In this document: one piece after another, positions 1 through 9,810 of the stretch
How positions within the stretch are numbered: position 1 is the first letter of the stretch
How the letters are laid out: each line of letters starts with the position of its first letter
Assembly: GCA_000759755.1 (NCBI GenBank)
Contig: BBMW01000014.1
Span: 1-64,000, forward strand
Direction: 5' to 3'
Source of the DNA: Citrobacter werkmanii NBRC 105721
GTDB lineage: Bacteria > Pseudomonadota > Gammaproteobacteria > Enterobacterales > Enterobacteriaceae
DNA length: 64,000 nucleotides
Notes under the pieces: model-generated
What the model was told of the DNA's origin: nothing
Database searches by the model: none
The model's input: only the letters and a program-made list of their open reading frames with translations
Program-made: the position numbers and the translations under genes

Positions 1-99
1 TCACATTGTCATCGCCGCCATCGTCAGGCGGGGTTACATTGTCATCGCCGCCATCATCGGGCGGGGTCACATCGTCATCGCCGCCATCGTCGGGCGGGG
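1..99 (-). repeat. 33-bp tandem repeat inside bigA
   Basis: Three consecutive 33-bp units (1-33, 34-66, 67-99) each encode an 11-residue block TPPDDGGDD(N/D)V. Units differ at only a few bases. A shorter related unit lacking the second DD pair lies at about 100-125. The array runs off the window edge, so copy number is unknown. Such arrays are prone to slippage. Confidence 0.9.
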
Positions 100-415
100 T
101 TACGTCGCCGCCATTGTCGGGCGTAGGGGGCATATAAGAATGAGTGGAATCTCCGCCACTGTTATTTTCAACGCCAATAGCCACGCCCGCGGCCAGCGCA
201 GCAACGCCGCCAGCAACCCAGCCCCAGTGATTATCTTTTTCAGATAATGTAGCAAGGCAGGCCGGTGAGAGTTTTTCGCGCTTTTCTTTAGGCAGGGAGG
301 AGATATTACTGGGACATTCTTTTTCATCATCGTTATTCTCTGCGGCGATGGCCGGAATGTAATAACTTTGCATCGCGAGAGCTATAGCGATAGAAATAAG
401 TTTTTTCTTTTGCAT
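1..415 (-). CDS. bigA: BigA-like surface-exposed repeat protein, N-terminal part (cut by window edge)
   Basis: Leftward reading frame open to the window edge, so only about 138 N-terminal residues are visible. It begins MQKKKLISIAIAL, a typical Sec signal peptide ending near AIAA. A short mature region with two cysteines follows, then a hydrophobic segment (GWVAGGVAALAAGVAIG) and a tract of 11-residue repeats reading TPPDDGGDDNV. I chose the ATG at 415 because AAGGA lies 8 bases upstream; another ATG at 424 has no good ribosome binding site. The sequence and the position beside cysG match BigA of Salmonella, described as a large putative surface virulence protein, probably an autotransporter-type adhesin. 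The C-terminal domains are outside the window, so export mode and intactness cannot be judged. Confidence 0.8.
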   Translation of the reverse strand, partial: MQKKKLISIAIALAMQSYYIPAIAAENNDDEKECPSNISSLPKEKREKLSPACLATLSEKDNHWGWVAGGVAALAAGVAIGVENNSGGDSTHSYMPPTPDNGGDVTPPDDGGDDDVTPPDDGGDDNVTPPDDGGDDNV

Positions 416-716
416 AGGGTTCATCCTTGATTAATATTTTCCTTGCGTACTAAATATATGCAGATAGCGATACAGGCAATGATGAAATGGCCAGAGTAAA
501 ATTATCCTTTAGTGTTTATTTTATCACCCGATAACCTGGGTAGGTCAAATTGAATACTTAACGATACTATTTGCGGTATGAATGGATGTGGGGCGAATTT
601 GGCTAATGAAAGAGTTTTTACGCAATATTATTAATAATCAAATTCACTTCATGAATTTAATTTGGGTTGCTTAATTCAATTTTAAGTAAAGTTAATTCGA
701 AGTTACGAGTAGTTGT
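416..716. other. AT-rich intergenic region upstream of bigA
   Basis: About 300 bases without a convincing gene between the start of bigA and the cysG terminator. It is clearly richer in A+T than the flanking genes and presumably holds the bigA promoter, but I could not single out a trustworthy -35/-10 pair or operator. Confidence 0.5.
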
Positions 717-748
717 AAAAAAAAGCCCTGGGGAACAGGGCTTTTTTT
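717..748 (-). terminator. Rho-independent terminator of the nir-cysG operon
   Basis: AGCCCTG and CAGGGCT form a stem flanked by A and T runs on both sides, directly after the cysG stop codon. The A/T symmetry means it could work in both directions. Confidence 0.9.
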
Positions 749-750
749 AA

Positions 751-2124
751 TTAATGGTTAGAGAACCAGTTCAGCTTATCGCGAAGGCCTACCACACGAC
801 CAACAATAATTAGCGCTGGGCTTTCAACCTGTTGCGCTAATTCCCCGAGCTGCGTCAGCACACCGTTGACGACGCGTTGTTTCACGGAGGTGCCGTTTTC
901 TACAAGTGCAACCGGCATATCGGGCTGCATGCCAAATTCGATCAGTTTTTCCTGAATCGTGGCCGCCTGGTTCAGCCCCATGTAGAACACCAGCGTCTGT
1001 TTCTCTGCCGCCAGATTTTCCCAGTCCAGCTCGCCGCCGGTTTTCAGGTGCCCGGTAACCAGACGAACGCTCTGGGCGTAATCACGATGGGTCAGTGGAA
1101 TGCCGGAATAGGCGGAACAACCGGAGGCTGCGGTAATACCCGGTACGACAGAGAATGGAATACCGGCGTGGCAAAGCGTTTCCAGCTCTTCGCCACCGCG
1201 ACCAAAGATGAACGGGTCGCCACCTTTCAGTCTCACGACGCGTTTACCCTGTTGCGCTTCACGCAGCAGGATCTGGTTAATCTCTTCCTGCGGTACGCAG
1301 TGGTAACCCGCACGTTTACCGACGAACACCCGGTCGGCATCGCGGCGCACGAGGTTCATAATATCGTCGGAAACCAGACGGTCATAAACCACTACGTCTG
1401 CCTGCTGGATCTGCTGCAGCCCTTTCAGCGTCAGCAGCCCGGCATCGCCAGGACCGGCACCAACCAGCACCACTTCTCCACGGTGATCCAGTGGTTCGCT
1501 AAGCAACTGCTCGGTGGTTTCTTCGACGGCTTTTGTGTCACTGTTTGCCAGCGACTGCGCCAGGCGGTCATTAATGAACAATTTTTCCCAGAAGCGGCGA
1601 CGTTCACCCATACTGGCAAACTGTTTTTTAACCCGAGAGCGCAACTTGCCGGCATATTGCGCGACCTGGCCCAGATGCTGAGGCAGCATGGATTCGAGTC
1701 TTTCACGCAGCAGACGGGCCAGCACCGGTGAAGTGCCGCCAGAGGAGACCGCCACCATCAGCGGCGAGCGGTCGATAATGGAGGGCATGATAAAACTGGC
1801 TGCTTTTGGCGCATCGACCACGTTGCAGAAGATACGCCGTGATTCTGCGGCGGTGCTGACGCTTTGGTTAACGGCATCGTCATCGGTGGCGGCGATAACC
1901 AGCCAGCAAGGATCGAGCAGGGACTCATCGAACGGCCCCTCAACCAGTGTCAGCATGCCTTCATTTGCCCATACGGTGAACTGCGGAATAAACGCCAGCG
2001 CATTAACCGTTATACGGGCGCCCGCTTCCAGCAGCAACCGCGCTTTGCGTTCTGCGACATCACCACCGCCGACGATCAAGCAGTCGCGGTCACGTAGTTG
2101 ACAAAATATAGGCAAATGGTCCAC
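751..2124 (-). CDS. cysG: Siroheme synthase (multifunctional CysG)
   Basis: A 457-residue fusion enzyme converting uroporphyrinogen III to siroheme, the cofactor of assimilatory sulfite reductase and of NirB. The N-terminal SirC-type domain (about 1-200) performs NAD-dependent precorrin-2 oxidation and ferrochelation. It shows the nucleotide-binding VGGGDVA near residues 18-24, the catalytic Asp104 (NVVD) and Ser128 (AVSSGG), the site reported as phosphorylated in Salmonella CysG. The C-terminal domain (about 215-457) is the SAM-dependent uroporphyrinogen III methyltransferase, with VGAGPGD and [17 protein letters not shown]. It lies 11 bases after nirC as last gene of nirBDC-cysG, so siroheme supply is coupled to nitrite reductase synthesis. 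Full length, no anomalies. Confidence 0.98.
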   Translation of the reverse strand: MDHLPIFCQLRDRDCLIVGGGDVAERKARLLLEAGARITVNALAFIPQFTVWANEGMLTLVEGPFDESLLDPCWLVIAATDDDAVNQSVSTAAESRRIFCNVVDAPKAASFIMPSIIDRSPLMVAVSSGGTSPVLARLLRERLESMLPQHLGQVAQYAGKLRSRVKKQFASMGERRRFWEKLFINDRLAQSLANSDTKAVEETTEQLLSEPLDHRGEVVLVGAGPGDAGLLTLKGLQQIQQADVVVYDRLVSDDIMNLVRRDADRVFVGKRAGYHCVPQEEINQILLREAQQGKRVVRLKGGDPFIFGRGGEELETLCHAGIPFSVVPGITAASGCSAYSGIPLTHRDYAQSVRLVTGHLKTGGELDWENLAAEKQTLVFYMGLNQAATIQEKLIEFGMQPDMPVALVENGTSVKQRVVNGVLTQLGELAQQVESPALIIVGRVVGLRDKLNWFSNH

Positions 2125-2135
2125 GACATTACCCC

Positions 2136-2945
2136 TTAATTATTGGCAGCAGCCTCTGGCTGATTGATTTTTGCCGGAGCCGGACGCTCCGATTTTGGCG
2201 TAGCATACCAATAACCCAATCCCATGAATACGACACCGGACAAAGTATTACCGAGTGTCACCCATAACAGGTTATGACCAATTCCGGCCAGGGTATAGGC
2301 TTCGCTATGATGACCGAACCAGGAGAGGGCAAACAGCGTCATGTTGGCAACTGAGTGCTCGTAGCCGGAAGCAATAAATGCCAGCAGACACCACCAGATA
2401 GCGAGGAATTTCGCTGCGCCTTCGGTACGAATTGCCATCCAGATTGCCAGACAAACCAACCAGTTACACAGCGCGCCTTTGAAGAACAACACCGTTGCAG
2501 GCGCTGTGGTTTTCGCCAGTGCAACCGAATGCACGATGCTGGTATCGACCGGCAACAGGCTGCCGCCGCCCCAGCTATAAAGCAGGGCGACAAACACGGA
2601 TCCGACCAGATTACCCAGCCAGGTTTGCGGCAAAATGGCCCACATTTGACCGTGGCTGATGGTGCCCGCTTTAACGCCGAGCGTCAGGAACATGGTGTGA
2701 CCGGTAAACAGTTCAGAACCCGCGATGATGACCAGCGTTAAGGCGATACCAAAGGTTGCACCCATCACCAGAGGACGTACGGATGGGTCGAGCAGATTGC
2801 CGAGGGTGAAAATAAGAATGATGCCAAGACCGACATAAGCCCCTGCCATTGCTGAACTGACCCAGAATCCGAGCGGGTTATTAGTCGACAGGCGTGCGAT
2901 GCGCGCAGCGTTAGCCGCACACTTATTAATAGTGTCAGTAAACAT
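2136..2945 (-). CDS. nirC: Nitrite transporter NirC
   Basis: A 269-residue inner-membrane protein of the formate/nitrite transporter (FNT) family. It moves nitrite across the cytoplasmic membrane and supplies NirBD. About six hydrophobic segments are visible, and the family's small-residue-rich pore stretches are recognisable ([22 protein letters not shown]). It lies between nirD and cysG. The gap to nirD is lengthened by an ERIC element, so coordinated expression depends on readthrough from the nirB promoter. Length and context fit the E. coli orthologue. Confidence 0.97.
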   Translation of the reverse strand: MFTDTINKCAANAARIARLSTNNPLGFWVSSAMAGAYVGLGIILIFTLGNLLDPSVRPLVMGATFGIALTLVIIAGSELFTGHTMFLTLGVKAGTISHGQMWAILPQTWLGNLVGSVFVALLYSWGGGSLLPVDTSIVHSVALAKTTAPATVLFFKGALCNWLVCLAIWMAIRTEGAAKFLAIWWCLLAFIASGYEHSVANMTLFALSWFGHHSEAYTLAGIGHNLLWVTLGNTLSGVVFMGLGYWYATPKSERPAPAKINQPEAAANN

Positions 2946-2954
2946 TTGATTATC

Positions 2955-3078
2955 CTTTTCTCACTTCATCCTTTGCACTGCCTCTTTGTTGGCTGCCCTC
3001 GCTCACCCCAGTCACATAGTGAACTATGCTCCTGGGGATTTTCTCGGTTGCCGCCGCGATGCCGTACAAATGATTTTG
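2955..3078. repeat. ERIC (IRU) element between nirC and nirD
   Basis: The core contains CGCTCACCCCAGTCAC and GCTCCTGGGGATT, the conserved central blocks of enterobacterial repetitive intergenic consensus sequences. They are arranged as an imperfect palindrome around CATAG...CTATG. Outer parts are more degenerate than in the copy at 33829-33957, and the exact ends are uncertain. It lies in the transcribed spacer of the nir operon, so it would fold in the mRNA. Confidence 0.85.
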
Positions 3079-3140
3079 TGATAACAATTAAAATGAAAAA
3101 AATACAAAAAAGGGGAGGCGTTGCGCCTCCCAAAAATTTA

Positions 3141-3467
3141 TTAACCGCGCAACTGCACCGTGCCGTCTTTTACTCGCGCTTCGTAATGTTTTACCGAGAA
3201 CTGTTCGTCTTCCATGCACAGTCCATCGCTTAAACGAAAGCGTTGTTTCTTCAGCGGGCTGGCGACCCACAGTTCGCCCTGATGTTCAGCGATCAAACCA
3301 CGAGAAAGCACGCTGGACTCAAAGAACGGATCGATGTTGCTGATCGCAAACACCTGGTCGCTGTGATACGGGCGGAAAATCGCGACTTGTTCAGTACCTA
3401 ACAGGGCACAGACGCCTGTTGCAGGCAGAATGTCATCGATTTTGCAGATGTTTTGCCACTGGCTCAT
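3141..3467 (-). CDS. nirD: Nitrite reductase (NADH) small subunit
   Basis: A 108-residue partner of NirB in cytoplasmic NADH-dependent nitrite reduction to ammonia. It has the Rieske-like fold of the family (FAISNIDPFF and WVASPLKKQRFRL in the positions of the cluster-binding loops). The Cys/His ligands that would hold a 2Fe-2S cluster are absent, as in the E. coli protein, so it is a structural subunit. Its start codon overlaps the nirB stop by 4 bases, indicating translational coupling. Confidence 0.97.
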   Translation of the reverse strand: MSQWQNICKIDDILPATGVCALLGTEQVAIFRPYHSDQVFAISNIDPFFESSVLSRGLIAEHQGELWVASPLKKQRFRLSDGLCMEDEQFSVKHYEARVKDGTVQLRG

Positions 3468-6007
3468 GCGTTTTCCTCCACCAGAGTCACCGGGATACGC
3501 TCATAAGGCGTTGCCGGACGATGTTGTTCACGTTCAGGCACAACCTGGACGTTCGGGTCGCGTTTGTCGCTGTTGATGAAGTGCTTGAAGCGAACCTGCG
3601 CGGATGGGGTGTTAACGGTTTCTGTCCACTCGCATACCACCGCTTCACGCAGACGGGCCATCTCTTCTTCCAGATGTTCGTTCAGGCCCAGCTTGTCGTC
3701 GATGATGACCGATTTCAGATACTCAATGCCGCCTTCCAGGTTGTCTAACCATGGTGCGGTACGGGTCAGTTTGTCGGCAGTGCGGATGTAGAACATCATG
3801 AAGCGGTCGAGATACTTCAGCAGCGTTTCGCGATCGATATCCGCCGCCAGCAGATCCGCATGACGAGGTTTCATCCCGCCGTTACCGCAAACGTACAGGT
3901 TCCAGCCTTTTTCCGTGGCGATGACACCCACATCTTTGCCCTGGGCTTCCGCGCATTCACGGGTACAGCCGGAGACACCGAACTTCATCTTGTGCGGCGT
4001 ACGGATGCCTTTGTAGCGGTTTTCCAGCTCGACGCCGAAACCGACGCTATCGCCCACGCCGTAGCGGCACCAGGTGCTGCCCACGCAGGTTTTCGCCATA
4101 CGCAACGCTTTAGCATAGGCATGACCGGTTTCGAAACCGGCTTCAATCAACTGGCGCCAGATTTCCGGCAGGTCATCTTTCTGTGCGCCGAACAGGCCAA
4201 TACGCTGAGAGCCGGTGATTTTGGTATACAGGTTAAATTCACGCGCGATACGCCCCACGGCCACCAGACCTTCAGGGGTGATTTCACCGCCAGCGGAGCG
4301 CGGGATTACAGAGTAGGTGCCGTCTTTCTGGATATTCGCCAGGAAGTTGTCGTTGGTGTCTTGTAGCGGCGTGTGCTGAGGTTTGAGAATGTACTCATTC
4401 CAGCACGAGGCCAGCAGGGAACCGACGGTCGGTTTACACACTTCACAGCCGTAGCCTTTCCCATGTTTTGCCAGCAACTCTTCGAAGGTTTTAATGCCTT
4501 CTACGCGAATGAGATGGAACAGTTCCTGACGCGAGTATGGGAAGTGTTCACACAGGTTGTTGTTAACTTCAATACCCTGTTTCGCCAGTTCAGCGTTCAG
4601 GACCTGCGTTACCAGTGGGATACACCCACCGCAACCGGTACCGGCTTTGGTTTCAGCTTTCAGCGCTGCAACGGTGTGGCAACCTTTATTGATAGCAGCA
4701 ACCAGCATGCCTTTGGTGACGTCGAAGCAGGAACAAATCTGCGCGCTGTCCGGCAGTTTATCGACGCCTATAGACGGTTTGCCGCTGCCCGCGTGCGCAG
4801 GCAGGATCAATGAGTCCGGGTTTTCCGGCAGTTCGATAGCGTTCAGCACCAGTTGCAGCAGATTGCCGTAATCGCTGGTGTCGCCTACCAGAACCGCGCC
4901 GAGCAGCGTTTTGTTATCTTTGCTGACAATGAGGCGTTTGTAGACTTCTTTGCTCTCGTCGAGGTAAACGTAGCTGCGCGCGCCCGGTGTGCGGCCATGT
5001 GCGTCGCCAATCCCGCCAACGTCAACGCCGAGCAGCTTCAGCTTGGCGCTTAAATCTGCGCCTTCGAAGGCGTTTTCGGTTTCGAGGATATGGTCAACGG
5101 CAACCTGCGCCATTTTGTAGCCGGGTGCCACCAGACCATACACACGGTTGTTCCAGCTGGCGCATTCGCCGATGGCATAGATGTCCGGGTCAGAAGTCTG
5201 GCAGGTGTCGTTAATCACGATCCCACCGCGCGGAGCGACGTCCAGACCGCACTGGGTAGCCAGTTTGTCGCGTGGACGAATACCGGTAGAGAAAACGATA
5301 AAATCGACCTCCAGTTCGCTACCATCGGCAAAACGCATGGTTTTGCGCGCTTCGACGCCTTCCTGGACAATCTCTTTCGTATTTTTGCTGGTGTGCACAC
5401 GCACGCCTATGCTTTCAATTTTGCGACGTAACTGTTCGCCACCCATATGATCCAGCTGTTCAGCCATCAGCATCGGAGCGAATTCAATCACGTGGGTTTC
5501 AACGCCGAGGTTTTTCAGCGCACCGGCGGCTTCCAGGCCCAGCAGACCACCGCCTACGACAGCACCGCGTTTGCTACGGCGCGCACAAGACTCAATGGCG
5601 TTGAGATCTTCAATGGTGCGGTAAACGAAGCAGTCCTGTGTTTCCGAACCTTTAATCGGCGGGATCCACGGATAAGAGCCAGTCGCCATGATCAGCTTAT
5701 CGTAATAAACCGTACGCCCCGCGCTGGAGTGGATCACCTTCTCCTGGCGGTTGATGGTAATTGCGCGCTCGCCCACTAATACCTTAACGCCGTGCTTCTC
5801 GTAGAATCCTTCGCGCACCAGAGAAAGCTCTTCGGCGGTGTGGTGGGAGAAGTAGGAAGACAGGTGTACGCGGTCGTACGCTTTGCGGGGTTCTTCACAG
5901 AAGACGGTAATATCAAAATTGGCAGCGTCGGATTTATCAAGAAGATCCTCAATAAAGCGATGGCCGACCATACCATTACCGATAATAGCGAGTCTGACTT
6001 TGCTCAT
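3464..6007 (-). CDS. nirB: Nitrite reductase (NADH) large subunit
   Basis: An 847-residue cytoplasmic enzyme that reduces nitrite to ammonium with NADH. From the N-terminus: an FAD/NAD-binding pyridine nucleotide-disulfide reductase module (IGNGMVGHRF; second nucleotide site VVGGGLLGLEAAG), a BFD-like 2Fe-2S module (ICSCFDV...GTGCGGCIPL), then the nitrite/sulfite reductase repeats with siroheme and 4Fe-4S ligands (CVGSTWCRYG, GCTRECAEAQGKD, CGNGG). Length equals the E. coli protein. First gene of the operon, preceded by a textbook FNR/NarL promoter, so it should be expressed anaerobically with nitrate or nitrite. Confidence 0.98.
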   Translation of the reverse strand: MSKVRLAIIGNGMVGHRFIEDLLDKSDAANFDITVFCEEPRKAYDRVHLSSYFSHHTAEELSLVREGFYEKHGVKVLVGERAITINRQEKVIHSSAGRTVYYDKLIMATGSYPWIPPIKGSETQDCFVYRTIEDLNAIESCARRSKRGAVVGGGLLGLEAAGALKNLGVETHVIEFAPMLMAEQLDHMGGEQLRRKIESIGVRVHTSKNTKEIVQEGVEARKTMRFADGSELEVDFIVFSTGIRPRDKLATQCGLDVAPRGGIVINDTCQTSDPDIYAIGECASWNNRVYGLVAPGYKMAQVAVDHILETENAFEGADLSAKLKLLGVDVGGIGDAHGRTPGARSYVYLDESKEVYKRLIVSKDNKTLLGAVLVGDTSDYGNLLQLVLNAIELPENPDSLILPAHAGSGKPSIGVDKLPDSAQICSCFDVTKGMLVAAINKGCHTVAALKAETKAGTGCGGCIPLVTQVLNAELAKQGIEVNNNLCEHFPYSRQELFHLIRVEGIKTFEELLAKHGKGYGCEVCKPTVGSLLASCWNEYILKPQHTPLQDTNDNFLANIQKDGTYSVIPRSAGGEITPEGLVAVGRIAREFNLYTKITGSQRIGLFGAQKDDLPEIWRQLIEAGFETGHAYAKALRMAKTCVGSTWCRYGVGDSVGFGVELENRYKGIRTPHKMKFGVSGCTRECAEAQGKDVGVIATEKGWNLYVCGNGGMKPRHADLLAADIDRETLLKYLDRFMMFYIRTADKLTRTAPWLDNLEGGIEYLKSVIIDDKLGLNEHLEEEMARLREAVVCEWTETVNTPSAQVRFKHFINSDKRDPNVQVVPEREQHRPATPYERIPVTLVEENA

Positions 6008-6065
6008 TTTTGCCTCGATTTCTTTTCTATTACCGCCTACCTTAACGATTCAGCAACCCCGCTTA

Positions 6066-6079
6066 TTGATACAAATCAA
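6066..6079 (-). promoter_or_regulatory. FNR site of the nirB promoter
   Basis: A perfect match to the FNR consensus TTGAT-N4-ATCAA. By analogy with E. coli nirB it would be centred near -41.5, putting the transcription start near 6031 on the minus strand. Confidence 0.92.
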
Positions 6080-6092
6080 ATTCGCTCTCATA

Positions 6093-6108
6093 TACTCCTT
6101 AAGAGGTA
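6093..6108 (-). promoter_or_regulatory. NarL/NarP 7-2-7 site of the nirB promoter
   Basis: Inverted heptamers TACTCCT and AGAGGTA separated by two bases match the NarL/NarP 7-2-7 arrangement. The site is centred about 28 bases upstream of the FNR site centre, the spacing known for nitrate/nitrite activation of nirB. Confidence 0.88.
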
Positions 6109-6244
6109 TATGACTGATTTACCTACATTTTTATAAGTTACGGAATTGACTGGCTTTTCGTGTTTGTATAAATAGCGTACAAATTAAGGGGTTTTTGTAT
6201 GAATTGGCCTGCATCACCTGGAGAGGTGGGGGATGCGAGGTATA

Positions 6245-6307
6245 TGCCGGATGGCGCGGACACCATCCGGTAGTGTGCAGGCCGGGTAAGCGAAAGCGTC
6301 CCCGGCA
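6245..6307. repeat. REP pair (BIME) downstream of tsgA
   Basis: Two REP-type palindromic units (about 6246-6271 and 6277-6307) with the characteristic GCCGGATGGCG and GCCGGGTAAGCG arms. They lie between the tsgA stop and the nirB promoter. The unit next to tsgA may stabilise its mRNA 3' end. Confidence 0.85.
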
Positions 6308-6313
6308 GTGAGA

Positions 6314-7495
6314 TTAATGCGTGGCTGGAGCGTTATGCTGGCGATGGCGCGTGACAAACCCAAGAACAAAGCACATTACGAACACAACGGAATACAAGCC
6401 GTTAGCCGTTTGCAGTGCCGCCATTGGACCGCTATGAGCGACGATCGGGCCAGTGACGACGAAAGTAAGCATGGTACCGATGGTGCCGCAAGTCAGAACG
6501 AAGTTAACCAGTTTAGGTGAGGCGACCTTCGTCTGTTGGGAACCGAGGGTAATAATGGTGGTATAAATCGCGCTGGAGAAGAAGCCCAGTGTCAGAATGA
6601 ACCACGGCATATGCTCTGGCGTACCGGTGATAAACAGATACATCAGGATGGTGGCCAAACCCGCCAGTACGGTCAGGATGCGCTGCAGATCGAAGAAACG
6701 CAGAATAAAGCTAAACGCCCACATGCCAACCATGTAAGACATCCAGAAGTCGCTGACCAGTTTACCCGCATCACCCAGGCTCATACCCAGACTTTTGGCA
6801 TATTCCGGTACCCATGAGATAAAACCAAGCTGGCCGAGGATGTAACATAAAGCCGCAATGGACAGAAACAGTACGCCAATGCCCCATTTTTCTTTTACTA
6901 CCGGTGCGTCTGACTGCTGCGCGTGTTTGCCCAGCGCAGGGAATTCGCAACCGAAGGTCAGCAGGAAAATAGCGACATAGACCAGGCCGATGCAGGCATA
7001 AACCCAGTACCATTCAATGCTGCGCGCTAACAGGAATGCTGCCACCATCGGGAAAATCATGCCAGCCATGCTGAAGAAAGAGTCCGTAAACAGCAGGCGG
7101 GAACCGCGCTGGCGACCTTCATACATCTGCGTGACCAGGAATGTACCAATCGACATGGTGATACCGCTCACCAGCCCAAGGACAAACATTGCTGCTGAGA
7201 ACAAGGCCAGGCTATGGCTGAGCATCAGTCCGGCGACCGCCAGAACCATCAGGATAAAGCCAAAGCGCAACTGGGTTTTCAGGGGCACAATCTCCATCAG
7301 CCATGCATTCAGGAAGATAGAGATCAGGATGCCGGCATTCAGGAAAGTGAAGGTGTTACTCATACTGGAAACGGGCAAATGGAAGTAATCTGCGATATTT
7401 CCCATCACCATCCCGGTGACAATTACCAACGCGCCTGTCAGGGCGTAGGAGAGAAAGCTAATCCATGTGAGCTTAATGCGGTTGCTGTTAGTCAT
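6314..7495 (-). CDS. tsgA: MFS-family transporter TsgA
   Basis: A 393-residue inner-membrane protein of the major facilitator superfamily with about 12 predicted membrane segments. The frame is open further upstream, but I chose the internal ATG giving [13 protein letters not shown] because this matches the usual 393-residue length. The E. coli/Salmonella orthologue was linked to tellurite/selenite and growth phenotypes. The substrate is not established and cannot be read from the sequence. It is transcribed divergently from ppiA. Confidence 0.93.
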   Translation of the reverse strand: MTNSNRIKLTWISFLSYALTGALVIVTGMVMGNIADYFHLPVSSMSNTFTFLNAGILISIFLNAWLMEIVPLKTQLRFGFILMVLAVAGLMLSHSLALFSAAMFVLGLVSGITMSIGTFLVTQMYEGRQRGSRLLFTDSFFSMAGMIFPMVAAFLLARSIEWYWVYACIGLVYVAIFLLTFGCEFPALGKHAQQSDAPVVKEKWGIGVLFLSIAALCYILGQLGFISWVPEYAKSLGMSLGDAGKLVSDFWMSYMVGMWAFSFILRFFDLQRILTVLAGLATILMYLFITGTPEHMPWFILTLGFFSSAIYTTIITLGSQQTKVASPKLVNFVLTCGTIGTMLTFVVTGPIVAHSGPMAALQTANGLYSVVFVMCFVLGFVTRHRQHNAPATH

Positions 7496-7614
7496 GACTG
7501 GCCTGTATAGAAGTGTAAGGCGCATTGACTGCGCCGTGAGCGGGCAGATTTTAGGCGCTTTAGTGACACATTTAAATATTTAATGGCAATAACTTGCTTC
7601 GTTACATTTTTGTA

Positions 7615-7630
7615 TGTGATCTCGATCACA
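7615..7630. promoter_or_regulatory. CRP site between tsgA and ppiA
   Basis: TGTGATCTCGATCACA is a perfect CRP palindrome. A weaker half-site TGTGAGGTTAC starts at 7645. Known biology: E. coli ppiA has several promoters controlled by cAMP-CRP and CytR. The site may also affect divergent tsgA. Confidence 0.88.
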
Positions 7631-7750
7631 ATGAGTATTGCGACTGTGAGGTTACATTTGTTTCAAGTACGTAAAATTAAGTAAAGGGATGGCCTTGTCC
7701 TTGAAGGCTCTTTAGAATCAATTCACTTGCTTCATTTCTGCTCTTGTTAA

Positions 7751-8332
<582 letters not shown>

Positions 8333-8341
8333 TCGTATTTT

Positions 8342-8363
8342 TCGCGGGTAGTTCCTGCCCGCG
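8342..8363 (+). terminator. Possible hairpin after ppiA
   Basis: CGCGGG and CCCGCG form a short stem 10 bases after the ppiA stop. It is followed by a pyrimidine stretch, not a clean T run, so intrinsic termination is only possible. Confidence 0.4.
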
Positions 8364-8439
8364 TTCTCTCCCTTCTCTGCGTAACCCGAAATTGCTGCTT
8401 ATACTTGTGGCAAGTGCCGCTTACATTCAGGGAGGTCAC

Positions 8440-8607
8440 GTGAAAAAACTCACCGATAAACAAAAGTCCAGACTCTGGGAGCAACGGCGTAATGTCAATT
8501 TCCAGGGAAGCCGACGACTGGAAGGCGTGGATATTCCACAGGTTACTCTGAACGCGGAAGACGCCCTGGCGCGTCTGGAAGAGTTGAGGAGGCACTATGA
8601 GCGATAA
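8440..8607 (+). CDS. yhfG: YhfG, putative antitoxin of Fic
   Basis: A 55-residue protein starting at GTG ([15 protein letters not shown]) with GGAGG four bases upstream. It matches E. coli YhfG in length and sequence. Residues 24-29 read SRRLEG, fitting the (S/T)xxxE(G/N) inhibitory motif that blocks the ATP site of Fic AMP-transferases when carried on a separate antitoxin (class I). The stop codon lies 11 bases inside fic, so the two are translationally coupled. The antitoxin role is inferred from motif and arrangement. Confidence 0.9.
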   Translation: MKKLTDKQKSRLWEQRRNVNFQGSRRLEGVDIPQVTLNAEDALARLEELRRHYER

Positions 8608-9199
8608 ATTCGGTGATGGACGTGACCCTTATCTGTACCCCGGTCTGAATGTGATGCGTAACCGCCTGGGGATTCATCAGGCCCAGCGTCTGGCACAAGC
8701 GGCATACGAATTAACAGCACTGCGCGCCGCGACGATTGAGTTGGGGCCTTTAAAGCGTGGCTTGCCACACCTGTGCGCCATTCATCGCCAGTTATACCAG
8801 GATATTTTCGACTGGGCGGGGCAGTTGCGGGAAGTTGATATCTACCAGGGCGATACTCGCTTTTGCCATTTTGCCTATATCGAGAAAGAGGGCAATGCGC
8901 TGATGCAGGATCTGGAAGAGGAGTCCTGGCTGGTGGGATTGCCGGAAGACAAATTCGTCGATCGCCTCGCGCACTATTATTGCGAAATTAATGTGCTGCA
9001 TCCGTTTCGTATTGGTAGCGGTCTCGCGCAGCGTATTTTCTTCGAACAGTTAGCGATTCATGCCGGGTATATGCTGAGCTGGGATGACATTCAGGTTGAG
9101 GAGTGGAACCAGGCGAACCAGAGCGGGGCAATGGGCGACCTGAGCGCTCTGCGGGCGATATTTCGTAAAGTGGTAAGCGAAGCCCCGGAAACTGAGTAG
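8597..9199 (+). CDS. fic: Fic-domain protein (cell filamentation protein Fic)
   Basis: A 200-residue protein of the Fic/Doc family, whose members usually transfer AMP from ATP to protein hydroxyls. The active-site loop at residues 135-146 reads [12 protein letters not shown]. It keeps the catalytic His, the Phe, two glycines and the last Arg, but the usual D/E, N and first R of HPFxx(D/E)GNGRxxR are I, S and L. As I recall, E. coli Fic has an equally degenerate loop, so this is a lineage property. It overlaps yhfG by 11 bases and lies 31 bases before pabA, so it may share transcripts with pabA. Activity cannot be judged from sequence. Confidence 0.95.
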   Translation: MSDKFGDGRDPYLYPGLNVMRNRLGIHQAQRLAQAAYELTALRAATIELGPLKRGLPHLCAIHRQLYQDIFDWAGQLREVDIYQGDTRFCHFAYIEKEGNALMQDLEEESWLVGLPEDKFVDRLAHYYCEINVLHPFRIGSGLAQRIFFEQLAIHAGYMLSWDDIQVEEWNQANQSGAMGDLSALRAIFRKVVSEAPETE

Positions 9200-9230
9200 A
9201 ATAGCGCGGGTCTTATGTACCGGAGCCGCC

Positions 9231-9794
9231 ATGATCCTGCTTATCGATAACTATGATTCTTTTACCTGGAACCTGTACCAATACTTCTGCGAACTGGGCG
9301 CTGATGTTCTCGTCAGGCGTAACGACGAGCTGACGCTGTCGCAAATTGACGCGCTGAATCCGCAAAAAATCGTGATTTCCCCGGGCCCCTGCACGCCGGA
9401 TGATGCCGGTATCTCGCTGGACGTTATTCGCCATTTCGCGGGCAACATCCCGCTGCTGGGCGTGTGTCTCGGTCACCAGGCGATGGCGCAGGCGTTTGGC
9501 GCGACCGTGGTTCGGGCAGCAAAAGTGATGCACGGTAAAACCTCGCCGATTACGCATAACGGGCAGGGCGTTTTTCAGGGACTCGCCAACCCATTAACCG
9601 TGACACGCTACCATTCTCTGGTGGTTGCCCCCGAAACGCTTCCTGACTGCTTTGAAGTGACGGCCTGGAGTGAGACACAGGAGATCATGGGTATTCGCCA
9701 CCGCGAGTGGGATCTGGAAGGTGTGCAGTTTCACCCGGAGAGTATTCTCAGCGAACAGGGGCATCAGCTGCTGGATAATTTCCTCCAACGGTGA
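9231..9794 (+). CDS. pabA: Aminodeoxychorismate synthase, glutamine amidotransferase component
   Basis: A 187-residue class I glutamine amidotransferase. It supplies ammonia to PabB for making 4-amino-4-deoxychorismate, the precursor of p-aminobenzoate and folate. The nucleophile Cys is in LGVCLGHQA, and the His-Glu pair is in VQFHPESIL. Full length. Probably cotranscribed with yhfG-fic. Confidence 0.97.
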   Translation: MILLIDNYDSFTWNLYQYFCELGADVLVRRNDELTLSQIDALNPQKIVISPGPCTPDDAGISLDVIRHFAGNIPLLGVCLGHQAMAQAFGATVVRAAKVMHGKTSPITHNGQGVFQGLANPLTVTRYHSLVVAPETLPDCFEVTAWSETQEIMGIRHREWDLEGVQFHPESILSEQGHQLLDNFLQR

Positions 9795-9810
9795 TTTATG
9801 GTTGCTATTC

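Noticed and set aside
1-99. Possible CRISPR array
   Set aside because: The repeats are directly tandem with no spacers and stay in frame as protein repeats of BigA.
100-330. 76-codon leftward frame at the left end
   Set aside because: It is out of frame with bigA, whose signal peptide, ribosome binding site and repeats explain the same DNA.
877-1731. Long rightward open frame (284 codons) opposite cysG
   Set aside because: It lies entirely antisense to well-conserved cysG, has no ribosome binding site, and its translation resembles no family I recognise. It is a by-product of high-GC codon use.
3141-3467. NirD as a broken Rieske protein
   Set aside because: The missing cluster ligands are a normal property of this NirD subfamily, not damage.
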